A DNA stretch of 64,000 bases, from the NCBI GenBank assembly GCA_934045905.1, contig OW203763.1, positions 36,345,017-36,409,016 of the forward strand. The letters are read 5' to 3'. Below are positions 60,601 through 64,000 of this stretch, one piece after another (position 1 is the first letter of the stretch; each line of letters begins with the position of its first letter). Origin of the DNA: Leuctra nigra. Lineage: Eukaryota; Arthropoda; Insecta; Plecoptera; Leuctridae. The position numbers and the translations under genes are program-made. The notes beneath the pieces were generated by a model that worked only from the letters and a program-made list of their open reading frames with translations, ran no database searches and was not told the DNA's origin.

Positions 60601-60749
60601 CTCTTATTTAAGGCACATTATAGTATGACTGCCTGTATACAGTCAAACTAATCGAGAATATATCTGTAGGAAATCCGTCTTGTGCCAAGTTATCAAATAC
60701 ACTTCACGTACAATCGTGTTTTGCAGATATAATCTTGGAAATATGTAAT
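60601..60749. other. No defined feature
   Basis: Short AT-rich spacer between the satellite and the hAT element. Confidence 0.4.
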
Positions 60750-61635
60750 CTCTTAGGCAGTGTTGGGTAAGTTCCTTTTGAAAAGGAACTAGTTCCAGTT
60801 CCAAGTTCCTCGCCGAAAAAAGGAACTAGTTCCAGTTCCAGTTCCTTCAATAATGAAAGGAACTATTCCGTTCCTAGTTCCTTTATAAAAGGAACTTAGT
60901 TCCTTTTAGTTCCTTTTTAAAGAAAGGTGTGATTTTAATTGGAATTGGAATTTTTTAATTGGAACACTCGGAATCCACATTATTTTCTCCCGAAAAGAAA
61001 AATTTCTCAGATTTTTAAATGGTAAAACATTTTTGTTTGCTGCCATATTTCAATCACTGTATCGCAGCACATTCGAAAAGATTATAATAGAGATAAGAAG
61101 ATCCGTAAAAACGAAAAATTCAGTGGCGGTGTGATGCGTCCTGTCCTACACAGTGATCGGAAAGGATATGTGAGGAAGGAAACAAAGTAAAAGCTAAAAA
61201 GACGACGATCTGAAATCTGAAACCTGTGTGCCTGCGCACTGCACTTGTTCACGAGTCATTAGTCATTACTAGGAATGGAGTTCTAAGGGTTGGCCACGGG
61301 ACTACAGGTAGATAGATGTCCATTGTGTTAGGGTATAGGTGACGACTGGTTTGAGTTTTTTTAGATGCCAAATAGCTAGAGGGACATCTGACTTCTGCTG
61401 ACAGAATTAAACAAATGCTTCTAGAGGAGTGCAGTTTTTCGGAATAAAAGTACAGTCAAGTTTGAACAAGGAACTTAGCAAAAATCGTTACAGTTCCTCA
61501 AAAAAAGGAACTAAACCGTTCCATAGTTCCTCCCTAGAAAAAAGGAACTAAGACGTTCCATAGTTCCTAAGAAAAGGAACTAGTTCCTAGGAACGGAACT
61601 ATTTCGTTCCGTTCCTACCCAACACTGCTCTTAGG
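60750..61635. mobile_element. Non-autonomous hAT element with intact 8-bp target duplication
   Basis: Element proper 60758-61627 (870 bp). The ends CAGTGTTGGGTA and TACCCAACACTG are perfect inverted 12-mers. The 8-bp direct repeat CTCTTAGG stands at 60750-60757 and 61628-61635, identical on both sides, which is diagnostic of hAT. Both subterminal regions are packed with AGGAACTAGTTCC-type motifs (60770-60920 and 61470-61615), probable transposase-binding sites in direct and inverted orientation. The middle 550 bp has no recognisable domain. Confidence 0.92.
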
Positions 61636-62231
61636 ACTAGCACAAGTATTGTAATATTTTTGTATACGAGAGCATGGTGTATGCCACAACTAGATGTTGC
61701 AAATGTTCACACATTTGTGTACCTACGTACCTACTAATAATTTTTGTATTGTACTTTAGTTCCAAACTTAGAACATGTACATTGGTTAGAGTTATGTATT
61801 GCATTGAGCAAAATAGCATGATGTAGAAAGAGAATATAATAACAACTAGAATATCAGAACATAGTAAAAAGACAATTAAAAATTAAGCCACCTGACACCA
61901 GATTAATTGCGAATTTCGGTGATGTGTGATTGCTGATTGGCCACCCAATCCTTGGATCACTAAATGTTGGTTCGAGTGGGAAAATTGATTATTGTTACGG
62001 TTGCACGTGAAGAGAATTGAGATTGTAACGTAAATTCTGACTTACCTCTGTCGTGGATTTCTGCTGAAAGAAGAAGCAAATGAAATTCTTCTGTCACAAC
62101 GTCCGTCACAAGTTGCGATTATTTGATCTGCATTTAGCATGTCCACGGAACAATTTCTCGCAAAGCGAGAGACAGATATACTATGGTTAGATCAGAATCT
62201 ACGAGATTGTAAACTACTACTATTAGTCTAC
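61636..62231. other. No defined feature
   Basis: AT-rich sequence without recognisable element. Confidence 0.4.
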
Positions 62232-62470
62232 TTAGGACCGGTATTACCATCAGTTTAAGCTAAAGTTAGTTTAAGCTCCACTTGGGAAATATGGTGTATT
62301 ACCATTAGGTATACTGTAGCTTAATTCCGGAACTTATCTCCTCGGTTTAAATTAACGTCTGACTATACATTGACTAAAGTTTATTTAAGCTATGCCGCAG
62401 TATCATGGAAATACACCAATTTCCCAAGTGGAGCTTAAACTAATTGAAGCTATGGTAATATGGCCCCTTA
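62232..62470. mobile_element. Harbinger-like MITE with TTA duplication, 233 bp
   Basis: Element proper 62235-62467. The left end GGACCGGTATTACCAT and the complement of the right end GGGGCCATATTACCAT are imperfect inverted repeats, continuing with AGTTTAAGCTCCACTTGGGA and its partner inside. TTA flanks both ends (62232-62234, 62468-62470). A TTA/TAA duplication plus GG-CC termini fits PIF/Harbinger. GTTTAAGC motifs repeat within the arms. Confidence 0.8.
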
Positions 62471-64000
62471 ATACATAAAATCTCTACCAAAATTCTCGAA
62501 CGACTTTTCGTTTGTGTCGTACATTTTATTACTAATTAGTAATTATAGTCTCCACATGAAAGTTGAATGTGTAGTCGTGAGGAAAAACAAACTTTTCCAC
62601 ATTATTTGGTACCAAATCAGTGGGAATGGTAAAATATCCATTCCCGACCACTACCTGACATTACCGTTGGGGGGAAAATAACACCGTTACAACAATTACG
62701 TAATTACAACAATATAATTAAATTCTCATTAAAAATAAAATCGCATAACTGTAGCGAAGAAATACTCTTAGGTGGCAAAATATCAAAACGCCGAAAATGT
62801 TTGTCCAAAACACAAGGTCCAGCTCAATTTGAACTTCCAAACATTTTCTTGGGCCAGTGCGTTGCGGCCGAGACACGAATGGTTCTGAAATTCTCCCTCA
62901 GCCTTATTGTTTCGTGCGAAAAATGTTACACAAAATTACCGTCTCGTACTGTACTACATAGAAAAAATAAATAGGTATATAAATTATGCATATTTATTGA
63001 AATACACATTTTGAGCTAGTGTTAAGACTATCTTCTTTCCAATGGTAAAACGGTGAAATGGTGCGAAAAAGGTTGAGAACAAGAAGATCATAATGTCACA
63101 GCAAATGCATGACAATAAAGGACTTGAAAACAAGCTCTAATGACTTCAAAGCATTTAATTCAAGAATCTAAGATATGAAAGTAAATTGGAACATCTAACA
63201 ACCCCCCCAGGTTGTGCCAATGGCCACATAACGGACTTACTTGACGGTTCAACCGAAGAGGGGTTTAATTTGATTTCCACGAGTAATTGTCAGATCTGAG
63301 AAGGATGAATTAACCAGAGTCCTTCGGTCAACGCATATTAATTCAGTTGAGTTATCAAATGTCATGGTTACAACCAAAGACCAATGGCATGGTGTTACTT
63401 TTATTCATGATTTAAAAGCACTGAGTTCCTTGATTTTAGCGGGAAAAAGATACATTGGATCTGATTAATTATGTATACACCTGAAGTAGAATAATATCCC
63501 AGAACACCGCAATAATATTTAATGAACAAAATAAATTTTAAAAACTGACTAACCGTTGGTGTTGTATAACATAGATTTTTCGTCTTTTGGCAATAACCAA
63601 TTATAATGATTTTAGATTTTAGACAATTACTCATATTTTTCGTTCGTTTCTGAGGATTTTCCACGAAGAAAATTAATTGAAATACTAACTGTATCAGCAA
63701 ATGATGGCAGATTTTCTTCAAAACTATAACACATTTTAGTTTTCGTGTGATTCTCCAGGCAACATAAGCATAATTCTGCCCGGTACAAAAGTTCAATTCT
63801 TTTAACAGGTCACCTTCACATTATAGATACCTACCTTGTAAGCATGAAAAAGTTAAAAAGTGATCAAAAGGTACTATGACAGTTCTTAATATGTATCTAA
63901 TACAACTGAGAGTTTAGCGCCATTTTCCAATAGTAACATGGGTACAGCGAAATACCTACTATGTAAATGTTTTGGGCAATATAAAACAAAAACAATTCCT
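62471..64000. other. No defined feature (1.5 kb)
   Basis: AT-rich. A minus-strand frame of 131 codons at 63401-63796 is rich in Ile, Leu, Lys and Tyr, fits chance in AT-rich DNA, and shows no domain. Confidence 0.45.

Noticed and set aside
63401..63796. 131-codon minus-strand frame as a gene
   Set aside because: The composition is what AT-rich DNA gives by chance, and there is no domain, repeat or splice context.

Overview
This looks like a window of eukaryotic, AT-rich, repeat-dominated DNA, most plausibly from an arthropod. That placement is an inference: the window holds several tRNA-derived SINEs with pol III B boxes, short hAT, PIF/Harbinger-like and Tc1/mariner-like non-autonomous elements, long minisatellites and long poly-G/poly-C tracts. 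I cannot name the species. I see no protein-coding gene I would defend. No open frame outside tandem repeats exceeds about 150 codons, and none of the long ones carries a recognisable domain. The only recognisable protein homology is a broken THAP zinc finger inside a transposon-like inverted repeat at 45.3-46.4 kb. No rRNA, CRISPR, operon or bacterial-type feature was seen.

Layout. 0-11.8 kb: a cluster of three CACGTG boxes plus a CRE at the left edge, a hAT-like remnant (286-725), a clean hAT element with 8-bp target duplication (1807-2777), a patch of SINE copies (6.1-8.4 kb), a CpG-rich (GTCGGC)n patch (7.55-7.72 kb) and two small fold-back elements. 11.85-15.0 kb: a minisatellite of about 76 copies of a 41-bp unit. 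15.0-19.3 kb: a fold-back element, a SINE inserted as a perfect palindrome, further SINE pieces and a hAT element (18416-18883) nested in an older repeat. 21-26.8 kb: four hairpin-like MITEs and a 50-bp minisatellite whose unit contains a tRNA B-box-like motif. 29-38 kb: SINE and MITE copies, a Tc1/mariner-like MITE, a nearly identical 136-bp tandem array (34.05-35.01 kb) and a decayed ~87-bp repeat. 45-50 kb: the THAP-containing inverted-repeat element and three or four related TA-flanked MITEs. 53.4-56.5 kb: extreme poly-C/poly-G tracts around a 200-base assembly gap, and a 23-bp minisatellite. 57.4-60.6 kb: one satellite family that runs from strongly diverged to homogeneous 84-bp units. 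60.7-62.5 kb: a hAT element with perfect 8-bp duplication and a Harbinger-like MITE.

There are no gene neighbourhoods to interpret. What the window shows is transposon and satellite dynamics: nested insertion, target-site duplications that fix element ends exactly, and arrays at different stages of homogenisation. The strongest single observations are the three hAT elements with intact 8-bp duplications, the THAP relic kept in both arms of a ~1.1-kb inverted repeat, the 43-bp perfect palindromic SINE insertion, and the E-box/CRE cluster.
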